From Rhodamnia argentea (lineage: Eukaryota > Streptophyta > Magnoliopsida > Myrtales > Myrtaceae), in contig NC_063152.1 in the NCBI RefSeq assembly GCF_020921035.1, positions 11,546,001 to 11,610,000 on the forward strand: a stretch of 64,000 nt of DNA, written 5' to 3'. A program made the position numbers and the translations under genes. Positions 10,097 through 20,432 of the stretch are shown piece after piece. The stretch's first letter is position 1. Every line of letters starts with the position of its first letter. The notes beneath the pieces are model-generated. The model made no database searches. It was not told the origin of the DNA and was given only the letters and a program-made list of their open reading frames with translations.

Positions 10097-11671
10097 TCAA
10101 GCAATTGGATAAGAAGCTTTCGATGCGAGTCCACACAACCCTTTAGAACTACCACCGCCTCTCCGAATCTTCATGTAACCGCCTTCACCCCATGCCTCGC
10201 CCCACGGGTTCCTCATCTTCCAGAACTCGGTTCCGTCGTCGCTTGTCCCGTACCTCGAACATGAAGACGGCGTGGTCCAGCTGCGACCTGCAATCCCCAT
10301 TGAACACGCCGAGCCTATAGCTCTGGAACTCCCGCCCGCTCGCCGCGATGACAACCACGACGGGCTACGTCAAGACCGCCTACATGAGCTTGCCCTCACC
10401 GGGCAGCACGTCCGCGAATCCCTTGATCCGCTCCGCGTGTTCTGCTGCTTTCATTGCGTTGCAGGCCCTGTCGAGCTCATGGTACGCATAGTTATCCTCG
10501 GACGCGATTCCTCGGTTTCGGATAATGTACCTGAAAGCGTTGTCCGGGTAGCCTCCTCTGCACCCGTCGCTTGTGGTGTCACGATCTCTCAGTTGTTGCT
10601 CGGAGAGCACTCGCAGTTTGCCTCTTGTGATCGCTACAGTTCCTTCCACTGATGCTACGACTGAGAATGCCCAACAGGATCTAAAGAAAACTGTAATACG
10701 TAGGTTCTAAGTCACACACATATGCTTAAATTTCCGAAAAGTATATATATTTCGTTAAATACCTACTTGTTCACTATATGAAAGAAAAGGTACGACACAT
10801 TCACAACATTTGTACTTACCACACCTGCCTTGATACTTAATCATGTTTACGGCGCCTTTCTCTACCCAGTCGATGTCGTCGAGAACACCTCCAGCCAGAT
10901 TTTGGTGGCTAAACCACATCGTTTCGGCGGGCTCTGGTCTCTTAGGTGTAACATATCCTGTATGGCTTCGGACGAACTCCTTGTTGGTCAAGTCCGAGAA
11001 TCGGTTGAAACCTGACTCTTGAAGGGATTTATCGAAACCGAATCAGACGATCACACGGAGAATCAAGAAAAATTGGAATGACGCACGAGATTACCCGGGT
11101 TCACCCCAAAATTAGGGCTACGTCCTGCAAAGAGATTTTACTATATTTTTTCGGTTTACAGCCAATTCGCACTTACATAATGATAAAACCAAGCAAAATA
11201 TATATGCCCCAAAAGCGGAACCCCCGTCGGGAGGCGCTGCCCCCGGACCCCCACCCGCCGACCGGGCAGCGGGACACCCGTGTTGGGGGCGCTGCCCCAG
11301 AACCCCCGCATCCCCCGCGCAGGGGTCACATGTCTTTGGGTAATACTTCAGTTTCCCTAAGCTCACGTGGGCATACCCGGTGTGAGAAACAAGAGTCCCC
11401 GAAGTATTCGCCAACTCCAACAACTCTTAAGTACAACCCCCGGACTTGTTGAAGTCTGCAATGAACTGCAAATTCTCGGAGAAAATCACCTGGCGTTTCG
11501 CCTTCTCCCGAGAGGGCCCTCGTAGGTCCGAACTTATTCAGCCATCCATCGCTCGTGCCGCTCGGCAATGGAGGGCTCATGCAACGCGCGGACCGACGTC
11601 GCATGCCCCGCCCAAGCGCCAAGAATTAGAGCAAGGGAGATGCTGATTTCACTCTTGATCGAGAAAGCTGT
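10097..11671 (-). pseudogene. Cysteine protease pseudogene C1, split by a solo LTR
   Basis: Exon 2 is 10097-10680 and exon 1 runs from 10820 to about 11671. SCWAFS, a GGYPDNAF segment and an ASKASYPIA ending are visible. Lesions shared with C2 and C3 are: the start ATG position is ACA (ATA in C3), a frameshift after TYKGP, a TAG before PVVVV where A has a Gln, and an acceptor reading TAG-ATCC that lacks the G needed to keep CGSCW in frame. Lesions private to C1 are a TAA after WMAE, an extra T near 10255 shifting the catalytic-His region, NSWG changed to NPWG, and the LTR insertion at 11020-11422. Confidence 0.9.
11020..11422 (-). mobile_element. Solo LTR (copia-type) inserted in C1
   Basis: A 403-bp insertion with TG...CA termini (minus strand TGTTGGAG ... 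CCCTTCA) and a perfect 5-bp target duplication, ACTCT on the plus strand at 11015-11019 and 11423-11427. C2 and C3 keep the uninterrupted site with one ACTCT. The inside has GC-rich GGCAGCGCC blocks, a TATATATATTT box and a GGACGTAGCCCTAATT segment typical of the downstream part of plant copia LTRs. No internal coding region remains, hence solo. Confidence 0.88.
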
Positions 11672-12343
11672 CGCGTGAACACTTTCTTCTGTGAATGTGT
11701 TTTCTTCCTCTCCTGAGTGTGATATTTTGAAGTGGATGCGATGAGATAGCTGCACTAGAGATGTATATTTCTAGGCCGCTTCATAATCAGGTCATACCAA
11801 AAAAAAAAAAAAATTGCTTTAATTTTAAGGTATAAAATTTATTCCCCAGTTCACATTCTCTGCGGAAATATGAATCACAAGCTATGCATGTCCGAACACT
11901 TTGAGAGATATCGTGTACATATGCCACATGATATATGCATTACTAACAGCATCGAATTTTTCATCACGCCAATGTGAAGTGAAATTTACGTTTCGCACGG
12001 ACTCTCTCAAACCCTACGAATCACAACTCAATTTCTCAAACATTATGAATTTAGGTGAAACTAGAACCGTCACTAACCTACTCTAAGCTGGTTAGAAGTC
12101 AAGTAAAGTAGGGGATTCTGCTTTAAGTTTTCGAACCAGAAATTTTAAATTCGAGGACTTAGTAATGTCGGTTTTAGCTAATGTCTACTGCTGGCAGCGC
12201 TTTTCTTTTTGGAAAACATTCTTTCACGTAATCTTTTATTTACTTATTTTTATCTCTAAACATGTAAAACTAAAGTGGTCATGCAAGAATGTTCAAACAA
12301 TAAAATCAAGCAATAGTATAATAGTCTTTGGATGACCGTGAGT
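11672..12343. other. 5' flank of C1
   Basis: The upstream side of C1 on the minus strand. It includes a poly(A) run near 11800 and AT-rich sequence collinear with 33143-33814 and 51465-52104. No gene is supported. Confidence 0.5.
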
Positions 12344-12525
12344 AGGGGTGTCAAAACCAAGCCCAAAAACCGAACCGAATCTAGAACCGAACCGAAGCGA
12401 ACCGAAAATTTTGCACATTTCGGTTCGGTTCGATTTAGAGTTTGGATAATGAAAAATAACCATTCTTTATTTTTTAGTTCAGATTATTTTGGTTTGGTTT
12501 GTTCAATTAACTGAACCGCGGATCG
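12344..12525. repeat. AACCGAACCG / CGGTTCGGTT repeat tract (unit 1)
   Basis: Begins with TAGGGGTGTCAAAACC and continues with irregular AACCGAA repeats. Their inverted form (TTCGGTTCGG) follows about 60 bp later, so the tract can fold back. Such tracts occur in plant DNA transposon ends; no partner terminus is seen here. Confidence 0.6.
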
Positions 12526-12595
12526 AAATATCTTCTTTCTTTTTAATATTAGCCATTTGGAAAAAATAATCATATTTTTTTATCCCAACGACAAT

Positions 12596-13718
12596 GGCTG
12601 TGTTTGGAAAGACTCTTAGGGAAAGCCTTTGGAAAAATGCAAATACCTTTGGTGTGAAGGGATTTGGTGAAATGCAAAAGTTGTTTGGTAAACTGTAATT
12701 AAAAAGTGCCTTCAAATGAAAGTTTGGGAAAATGTTGTTTGATAAACATAAATTCGCAAATACCTTTAGCTGAGTATTTTAATATCTTTTTATGATTTTT
12801 GTATAATTTTTGTTTTTTCTTTTTCTTTTTCTTTCCCTTCCCCAACCCTTCCCCACTTGAAAATTGTCGTCAACCACAAGAACAAACCCTCGAGATTTGA
12901 CCATCATCCTCACTCGAAACAATACTATTCACGTTGTGGGTCACCCCTTCCATCGCTCTGTTTTTCTTTGATTGACTCTGTTCTTCTTGCGACGTCACTC
13001 TCCATCTCGGTTCTACTACTTTGGGTGACGGAAGGAAGTTTGGAACAGGGGAGAGACAGAGCTTGACACTAACCAAGACGTTAGGGAGAGATTGGTTGAA
13101 TCGGTCGGCAGGTCTAAGGGGTGACGCATATGGTGACCAGATCTGGGCTTGCAAGGGCTCGACCTCACTCGGCCATGGGAGGGCTCGACCTCTCCGTCGA
13201 CGGGTGAGGCAGCGACGGCGAGGTCGAGCCCTCACAAGCCTAGATCTGGTGAGGCGGGGCGAATTGGGATCGTGGGGAGGAGGGGACAGTTGTCGTGGCG
13301 AAGGGCGTGGAAAGGTGGCTCAATGCTAGCGGTGCCTGCGGCGGCGGCATTTGGCAGCAGCATCCTAGACTGCGCTTACGGCGGTGGCATTCAGCAGCAA
13401 CCTTCTGGTGGGGCCGAAGGCGAAGGGAGCAGTGGGAGAGGGGAAGACAAATTATGAATAGTGAGGGTAAATGTGGAATTATGAAGACTGAGTAAGGGTA
13501 ATATTGAGAATTCAAAAAATTCACTAATCCTTGATACTGTTGTCTGCCGAGAATGCTGGAAGCTCAAGGTAGCCTTGAAGCTGCCTTGGGCTTTCAGCCT
13601 TTTGAAGGCTCACTTTGAGCCAAGGATGTTTTCAAAAAATTTGCCAAACACCAAAAACTTTGCCCTAGGAGCTTTGGACACTCACAGCCCATTGGGAAAG
13701 TGGTTCCCAAATGCAACC
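12596..13718. mobile_element. Non-autonomous inverted-repeat DNA transposon, PIF/Harbinger-like (unit 1)
   Basis: Ends are GGCTGTGTTTGG on the left and the complement of GGTTGCATTTGG on the right; in units 2 and 3 the two ends agree better (GGCTACGTTTGG and GGCTGCGTTTGG). Both sides are flanked by AAT, fitting a 3-bp target duplication. The GC-rich middle contains an inverted repeat (about 13140-13170 against 13218-13247) around the AGATCT and GGGCTCGACCTC words. No transposase is present. The family call rests on the termini and flank size only. Confidence 0.6.
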
Positions 13719-14340
13719 AATATCATCTATCTTGCTCGCGGTCCCATTCCTAGAGTCATGATGACCTTGGGAGTGATGTCTGATTTCCAGAGCGACTAGT
13801 CGCCGAGGTCGGAGTCCGACAATGCTGTCTCGTCGGCCTCGCCAGAGAGGCAGATCATCGTCGTGAACCAGCTCCCCTTGTGAGCCCATCAGGACAAGCA
13901 GACCGGGAAGTGGAGGTTCGAGTGGGACTCGAATAGCCTGGTGGTGTTGCAGCTCAAGGACGGGCTGAGACCCGATGCCATCTCGACGGCCTCGCCGGAG
14001 CAGCGGATCTTCGTCGCGAACCAGCTCCTCGTGCGAGCCCATCAGGAGAAGCAGACTGGGAAGTACAGGTTCGAGTGGGACCTGGACAGCCTGGCGGTGT
14101 TGTAGCTCAAGGACAGGCTGAGACCCTTAGTCGTGGTCATGTACATTAGCTCTTTGAAGGCTGACATTAACGTCAGCGATCAGGAGGAGGTCTCGCAGTT
14201 CCCGTTCAAGTCGTTCCGGTGCGTGCCGATGTTCTTGCCTCTAGATATGCAGAACCAGTTCTACCATGGCTATTGCAAGCACTATCTCTGGCCTCTGTTT
14301 CACTGCACGTTGCCCACGTTGCCGAGCCAAGATGCAACAG
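13719..14340 (+). pseudogene. Class II trehalose-phosphate synthase-like fragment (unit 1)
   Basis: Plus-strand translation resembles the N-terminal part of plant class II TPS proteins (GT20 domain): IPRVMMTLGVMSD, a Ser/Asp-rich linker, QIIVVNQLPL, FEWD-NSLVVLQLKDGL, then [32 protein letters not shown] and [10 protein letters not shown]. An exact 153-bp (51-codon) tandem duplication covers the NQLPL-to-LKDGL stretch (offset 13891 to 14044). Stops occur after DFQSD, after NQLPL and in the second copy at LAVL. It begins directly at the transposon edge and ends in an A-rich run, so it is a captured or retroposed fragment. Confidence 0.82.
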
Positions 14341-14416
14341 TGACGCCAAATTTGAAACAAAAAAGGAAAAGAAAAAAAAGGAAAAATAGAAAGGAATACC
14401 AAAAAACCGAATCGAT

Positions 14417-15910
14417 GGTTTCCTCCATTTGTCGGGCAGTTAATCAGCTGTTGCTCGGACAAGTTGGGTAGTACACCGGTTGTTATCGCGGTGATCGATT
14501 CCACAGCATCGGCTGTTGAGAATGACCAGCAAGATCCTATACGAGGATTAAAACAAGGATTGCAACGATGGTTATAGCTTGTGTATGTATCTATGAAGAT
14601 GGAATAAATACCGGACTAAAGTTATAGTGTATAACTCAGAATCACTAGGATTGAAGTTACATTAAAAAATATTTCTCATGTACTAGGCGCGGAGGGTGCC
14701 ATAGAAATGCGATTCAATTCGCAGCGTGCGATGATGTGGTTTGAACTTTAATGTTTGATGACCTATTTTGAATAGGTATATAGTTTAGTTTTATAGAGAC
14801 CAACCAAGACTCACTAGCTTACATGACAAGATAATGAAATTGGTACAAATTCTTCAACTAATAGGCCCATTGAATTGCACAGTTTCGAACCACTTAAGTA
14901 CGTTTGTTTCTTGAAAAACATTTCCCTAAAAACAGTTGCTTTTAATGTTTGAAGTAGTTAATCAATGAAAGACGTTTTCATTATCAACGACGAATTTATG
15001 GCTAACTCTCTTTATTGACAATGGAATTAATTTTCTTTCAATTATTTTTGTAAGAGATATAAATAATAATTATATACAAATATGTTTCAAAGCATTTATT
15101 TTTCTCTAAATAAACACACTCTCGGAGATAAATGTAAATGTGTTGACGAAATACTATTTTAGGACCCGTCTCTTATCGCCATATGCTATAGAATTTGCTT
15201 CTTCAATGATTAAATTGCTTTTCCGGGTTTAGGTAATACATGTCTGTTCAATATTTTCAAGCCTTATAAAGAATATTCAGTGCATTCATATGATTTTTTT
15301 TTTTTGCAAACAAAATCACAAGACAAGAAAAATATTGGGTTAAGAACACGAGAATATTATATTGTTTCGCTTGCTTTGGAATGAAAAAAATAAATAAATC
15401 ACAAGACAAGAAAATAAAGTGCCTATTCGCAATAATATAGTATGATTCTATTACTTTCTTACCACATGTACCCTGGAATTTTATGCTGCCAACAACTCCC
15501 CGATCAACCCAGTTTACGCTATTCGGGACTTGGGTCACATTTTGGTACTTGAAAGTATTCACTGCTGATGAATTCGAGCTCTTCGACCTAGGCCGGAACC
15601 CGGTGTACCTCGCGATGACCTCGCCCATGGTCAAATCCGAAAATTGGTTTAGACCCACTTTGTAGCTTCGTTTAGTCGCTTCGTGGTTGAAGTCTTCGAT
15701 GAAGCGCAAGGTCTCTAGAAAGATCCCGTACCGCTTCGCCTTCTCGAGATTATCTGTGTAGTTCCGTCCATGGCGGGCCATCCACTGCTCGAACTCCGCC
15801 TCCACGAGTGTGGAATTCGAGGATGCCGCGGCCAAAATCTGAGCCCCTAAACATACCGATGCTGCCAACATGTATACCTTAATTTGTCTCTCGATCCATA
15901 AAGCCATCAT
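14417..15910 (-). pseudogene. Cysteine protease D1: intact prodomain exon, truncated catalytic exon
   Basis: Exon 1 (15463-15910) is fully open. It has MMALW, a hydrophobic signal segment, FEQWMARHGRNY, an I29 prodomain with FLETLRFIEDFN and GLNQFSDLT, and ends at FQGTCG with donor GTAAGA. The predicted exon 2 starts at 14536 with GSCWSFS, so catalytic Cys is present, and runs through LSEQQLINC. It then leaves homology around 14417, where A-rich sequence and the TPS-like fragment follow. His and Asn are absent. If the 926-bp intron is retained, a 217-aa prodomain-only protein results. Confidence 0.85.
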
Positions 15911-15999
15911 CGAATGCTGAAGCGTTTATCAAGGATGCATTGATGGATGGCTAGTGTGCTTTCGGGGAAATGTGGAGAAACATGGGCAAGCCATGTCTA

Positions 16000-16006
16000 A
16001 TTTATA
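16000..16006 (-). promoter_or_regulatory. TATA box of D1
   Basis: The minus strand reads CTATAAAT about 92 bp upstream of the D1 ATG. It is preserved in D2 (37497-37504) and D3. Confidence 0.6.
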
Positions 16007-16010
16007 GAAC

Positions 16011-16369
16011 ATCAGGATCAGATTAATTAATCAGGGGACTCAGCTAATGATCCGGTCATATTCATTTTCTCCCTCGTTTAGCAAGAGAATTCGTAATTGG
16101 CACGTGTTACTCAACGTACGATGAAAAAATGCAAATAAGGTATTTCTCAATAAAAAGGGAATGGGAAAAATTCACCATATCTTCCCTAGCATATTATCTA
16201 AGAGATACACCAAATATTATGGTGACCAAATAACATGAAATCATCCGACCAAAAAGAAAAAAACAATAACATGAAATTAAATCCTCCTAAGTAATTAGAA
16301 GAGATACGCCAATTGATATGCTATCTAAAAAAAGAAAGAAAGGAAGTAACTATTCCCAATATACTCCTC
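16011..16369. other. Upstream region of D1, possible LTR remnant
   Basis: AT-rich non-coding DNA. Because it follows the end of a copia RNase H remnant read on the minus strand, part of it may be LTR sequence. No boundaries are visible. Confidence 0.35.
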
Positions 16370-16640
16370 CTCAAGTTGGTGCATATCCCAACTTGCTAAC
16401 AAGAAACATAAACCAGCTTGACCCAACGTATTGTAAAGATGCCCGACAGTTGAAGTCTAGTGGGTACGTGCTCAATTCTTAACTTCTTCTGGCCTTACGG
16501 GGTTGCATATGTTTCCGAATATAGTGACAATCAATCTCGATGTGCTTTGTTCGTTCATGAAATACTATATTGGGTTCGCCGTCGATCATTGACTCTCTGA
16601 CCCAACCTTGTGGCTGTGCCTTTTGTCCTTGAAGACAATA
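16370..16640 (-). mobile_element. Second copia remnant, RNase H end (unit 1)
   Basis: The minus strand gives VFHERTKHIEIDCHYI, the RNase H C-terminal signature of Ty1/copia elements. It is followed after a gap by KLGYAPT-GGV, near the usual polyprotein end. This family differs from the pol remnant at 4287-6500. Stops are present and nothing else of the element is recognisable. Confidence 0.8.
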
Positions 16641-17365
16641 ATTTATGTAGTAGAAAAATAACCACTTAATTGTCCATATGATACTGTTACGTAAATTGTA
16701 CCTGCTTTAAATTTTGATTTCACAATATGTAATTGATATTTTTCGTACTTTTAGCACAAACTTAACGCATCGATTCTTTTTTCCATAAGTGAGTCATTAA
16801 TTTTACACAAATCTGGTAAGGTTCGTACTCTATGCCCACCCATGCAGTAGTTACAAATATTTATAGCTTCTCCATGAATTAAGCAAACTCAATAGCCACT
16901 TCCACCTCAAATTTGTGTAAGCAAATTCAGGGAAATCCATGCATATGGTTAAAAATACCCCCTGATCATGCGCAACTATAAATGGACAAAATTTTATTTT
17001 ACGATACATGGGAAGAAACTCAATGAATCTTTTACCTTTTAAATATGAATTCAATATAATTTTCAAGTATCCCACAAATCTCTCATTCCTTTGCGACAAT
17101 ATACATCATATTAAAAGAACGCGATCAAAATATTTACATGCTATTTTGTCTAATGATACTAAAAATGTAGACGCGGTTCAAGATTTAGATGCGGAGGAAT
17201 GAATCCAATCATTTTCATATTGTGAAAGCTCCTCAGAAACTAATAACAATAACAATAATTATTATTATAACAAAAACAATAGTAAAAATGATAATAAAGC
17301 ACGACTTAGAAAGGGCAAGACTCATAAAGACAAGGGGAAAATATGAAAACGGAAGCTAAGAAAAG
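16641..17365. other. Unidentified AT-rich region with conserved short ORFs
   Basis: Holds a minus ORF (16851-17099, 82 codons) kept in shorter form in units 2 and 3, and a plus-strand Asn-rich open stretch near 17230-17330 (repeats of AAT/AAC followed by Lys/Arg-rich codons). Neither matches a family I recognise. Confidence 0.4.
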
Positions 17366-18248
17366 TAGAGCTGTCAAATGAGTGGATCGGATCGAAAACG
17401 GTCCGACCTGTATTGATCAATTTAACCTGTTTTAACTCATTTTCATGTTTTACAAATCTAGTGTCCCATACTCTACCCAATCCATATTACTAAAATGCTT
17501 TCACATTTAATCCAATTTAAGAAAATTTGTTTCTTATAAATTATTGATTTTTTTTTATTATTCTATTTCTTTCTCCATTTTTTCTTTTCTCTTTCTTTTT
17601 TCTTTCTGCATCCTTCGTCCACCTATCGTTGGGCCTTGGCGATGATCGGCAGTCCCGACAACCAGCCGTAGATGAGGCCAATCCCAGCAAGCCTCGAGGC
17701 TTGCTTGAGATCGGTGAGCCTAGGGCTCCCCAGATTCCGATGAGCCTCGAGGCTCGCTGAATTTCAATGACCTCGAGCTCACCCGAGGCCGGCGAGCACA
17801 AGCTCGGGGCTCGCTAGATCTCGGCAACCTCGAGCTCACTAGATCCCAATGAGCTTAGAGGCTTGTCCAATTTCGACGACCTTGAGCTCGCCCGATATTG
17901 GCAACCTTGAGGCTTGCCCGATCTAGGCACGCACGAGCATGCCGGATCTCGGCAAGCGCAGCAATGGTATGAGGAAAAAGGAAAAAAATGGAAAAAAATA
18001 AAAAGAAAAAGAAAATAATAAATTATTAAAAATGCACTTTAAAAAAATATTGAAAAAATCTAATTATGACTCGTTAAGATAGTTATCTTAGCTAACCAAT
18101 TTATGACCTACTTAAAGCCCATTTATGGCTCATTATGTTTTTAAGTAACCAATTTATCACCCATTTAATTTATTTTTAAAATATAATATAGCCCATTTAT
18201 GACCCAACACTAGTAAATATGAGTTCTAGACCCATTTTGCCACCTCTA
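17366..18248. mobile_element. hAT-like non-autonomous inverted-repeat element (unit 1)
   Basis: The left end is TAGAGCTGTCAAATG and the right end is the complement of TAGAGGTGGCAAAATGG, an imperfect terminal inverted repeat of the TAGnGnTGnCAAA type. The interior is GC-rich around 17630-17960 with repeated CTCGAGGCTCG-like words, and there is no coding capacity. No 8-bp target duplication is evident, so the family call is tentative. Confidence 0.55.
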
Positions 18249-18646
18249 GATATATCTAAACAATCAAAATATGTATGCTTGATTTTAGTATTATGTTCCA
18301 TCATGTAATGTTGATCATCTATACGTTTCATTTGAAGAACATACAATCTCCTAATTGAAAGTGCACATGCTTTAAACATATGACAACGAAAATCAAATAA
18401 GAATTTTCACATTTTTCCAATTAAGATTGCAATCACACGGAATTCGGCATGTGCAAGAATTCTAGTCATTTAATTTGTGAACACATGATGGGTATCTTTA
18501 GAATATGAGTTTTTTTCCCCTCCAAAGTTCAGTGCAATCCTCAATCGAAGAGTTACACTAAAATGATTATCGACATCAAATTACTAGGTAAAATTCGTAC
18601 AAAATCGAGCTGTGTCATGCTGGTCATGCGGGTTTTAGCCACTTTT

Positions 18647-18681
<35 letters not shown>
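18647..18681. repeat. (ATAG)n microsatellite, expanded in unit 2
   Basis: About 8.5 ATAG repeats here, against 2-3 at the same place in units 1, 3 and 4 (near 290, 40137 and 58447). Confidence 0.95.
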
Positions 18682-18682
<1 letters not shown>

Positions 18683-18903
18683 ATGGAAAAGAGAGGGATA
18701 TATTTGGTGGTATGCATCTCAGACAAAGGGAATTGTAGGAAAAACAAGAAAATTGATACGTATTGAGGAATTAATACGGTATTCTCCTCATAACTTAGTG
18801 GCTACACAGTAGCCTCCTTACAAGTACCACACTATAAGTAGGAAAGAAGCAAGTCGGTCATCTCATTATGCTCGTACTCCGTCTATATTATGTTTTGATT
18901 ATC

Positions 18904-20104
18904 TCAGGCCACTGGATAAGAAGCTTGCGACGCGAGTCCGCACATTCCTTTCGAGCTATCAACACCTCTTTGAATCCTCATGTAGCCCTCTTCGCCCCAA
19001 GTCTGCCCCCATGAGTTGCGGATCTTCCAGAACTTGGTTCCGTCCTCGCTCGTCCCGTACCCGACCATGACCACCGCGTGGTCCAGCTCCTCGCCGCAGT
19101 CGCCATTGAACACGCCACCGCTGTAGCTCTGGAACTCCTGCCCACCCGCTGCGATTCCGACCGAGACCGGCTGCTGCGCAACTGCCTTCAGGAGCTCCTC
19201 CTCACCGGGCTGCACATCGTTGAACTCTTTGATCTGCGCCGCCTGTTGAGCCGCTTTCGACGAGTCGCAGGTCCCGTCCGTCCCTTGGTACGGGTAGGTA
19301 TCCTCGGACGCAATTCCTCGGTTATGGATGATGTAGTTGAAAGCATTGTCTGGAAGACCACCCTCGCAGCCACTGGCTTCGGTATCGCAGTCGATCAGCT
19401 GTTGCTCGGAGAGCACTGGCAAATTACCGCTTTTGATCTGCGTGATTCCTTCTACTGCTGCGACTGCTGAGAATGCCCAACAAGATCCTGCACTCATAAA
19501 ATTTTGTTTGTCGACATTGTAAGTATGAAGAATCGCATTATTTTCGTTACCGTTGTTATCAGACTTCTCAACTCAAGATAGCTAGGCTCCTAAACTTATT
19601 GTTCAATAGTAAGTCAAAAATGATCTCCCAATTGGAAGCATGCAAGATGTTTAGACACTCACCACATTGGCCTTGGTCCTTGATCTGATTCACGGCGCCT
19701 TTCTCCACCCAGTCGATGCTATCAGGAACATCCCCAGTCGGATATTGGTGGCTCAACGACCCCGTTCTGGTGGACTTGGGTTGCTTAGATGCCAAGTATC
19801 CCGTGTGGCTCCGAACGAACTCGTCATTGGTCAAGTCCGAGAATTGATTGATGCCTACCTTGAAAGTCCGATTCCCGGATGCAGTGAAATCTTTGATGAA
19901 CTGCAAGTTCCTCTCGAAAATCTCCCGACGTCTCTCCTTCTCCTCTGGGTCCTTGTAGGTCCGACCATATTGGGCCATCCATTGCTCGTGCTGCTAGGCA
20001 ACGGTGGATCCATGCAACGTGCGGACTGACATGACATGCCATGCCCAAGTGCTGAGAATGAGAGCAAGGGAGATTATGAATTCACTCTTGAGAGGAAAAG
20101 CCAT
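18904..20104 (-). pseudogene. Papain-like cysteine protease A2, nonsense-disrupted
   Basis: Same two-exon structure as A1: 19663-20104 and 18904-19487, with a strong donor GTGAGT. Codon 37 (Glu GAG in the other copies) is TAG at 19994-19996, giving a 36-residue product that is essentially the signal peptide. Everything downstream stays open with catalytic Cys, His and Asn intact, so this lesion looks recent. The next in-frame ATG (19978, MAQYGRTY) would give a product without signal peptide and with a shortened prodomain. A sequencing error or allelic variant should be considered. Confidence 0.88.
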
Positions 20105-20185
20105 CGCCCAATTGTAAGCAGGATGTTGTGTTCCTCGGTGGGAAAACTCAGGAAGTGGATGACGAGATACCTGAACTGGACATGA

Positions 20186-20195
20186 ATATATATAC
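20186..20195 (-). promoter_or_regulatory. TATA box of A2
   Basis: Same TATATATATTC element about 85 bp upstream of the A2 ATG position. Confidence 0.65.
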
Positions 20196-20432
20196 AGAGT
20201 CTTGCTTGTGATAACTGTCCTCTATGAGCCATGCAAAAAGTCTTACGTGGATTGTAATGTGGAAAATTTGGTTCCATAATGGGCGGAGATACGAGCGCCG
20301 AAGCCATGCATGTCTGAACCTGCGAAACTTCAGGGACAGCCGTGGAGGGCACGAGTGCTTTATCAGATTGCCTCAATCAACTCATAACATGTCAGTCTTC
20401 TCCTCCATTAAGCATCTCTCCTAGCTCTTCAG

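Larger units (their letters stand above)
1..18359. repeat. Tandem segmental repeat unit 1
   Basis: The first bases of the window (agtgcacatgctttaaacat) recur almost unchanged at 18360, and the order of everything after them is the same. The unit holds A1, B1, a copia pol remnant, C1, a TPS-like fragment, D1 and a hAT-like element. Position 1 is only where the window starts, so the true unit boundary is arbitrary. Unit 1 alone has a solo LTR in C and a ~280-bp segment around 9706-9987. It lacks a ~720-bp segment present in units 2 and 3. Confidence 0.95.

Noticed and set aside
12344-12525. AACCGAACCG tract considered as a CRISPR-like or telomeric repeat
   Set aside because: Irregular spacing and composition, no spacers, not the plant telomere motif; it belongs to transposon-like DNA.
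17366-18248. 8-bp target duplication for the hAT-like element
   Set aside because: The flanks (AAGAAAAG and GATATATC) do not match, so the hAT assignment rests only on imperfect terminal repeats.
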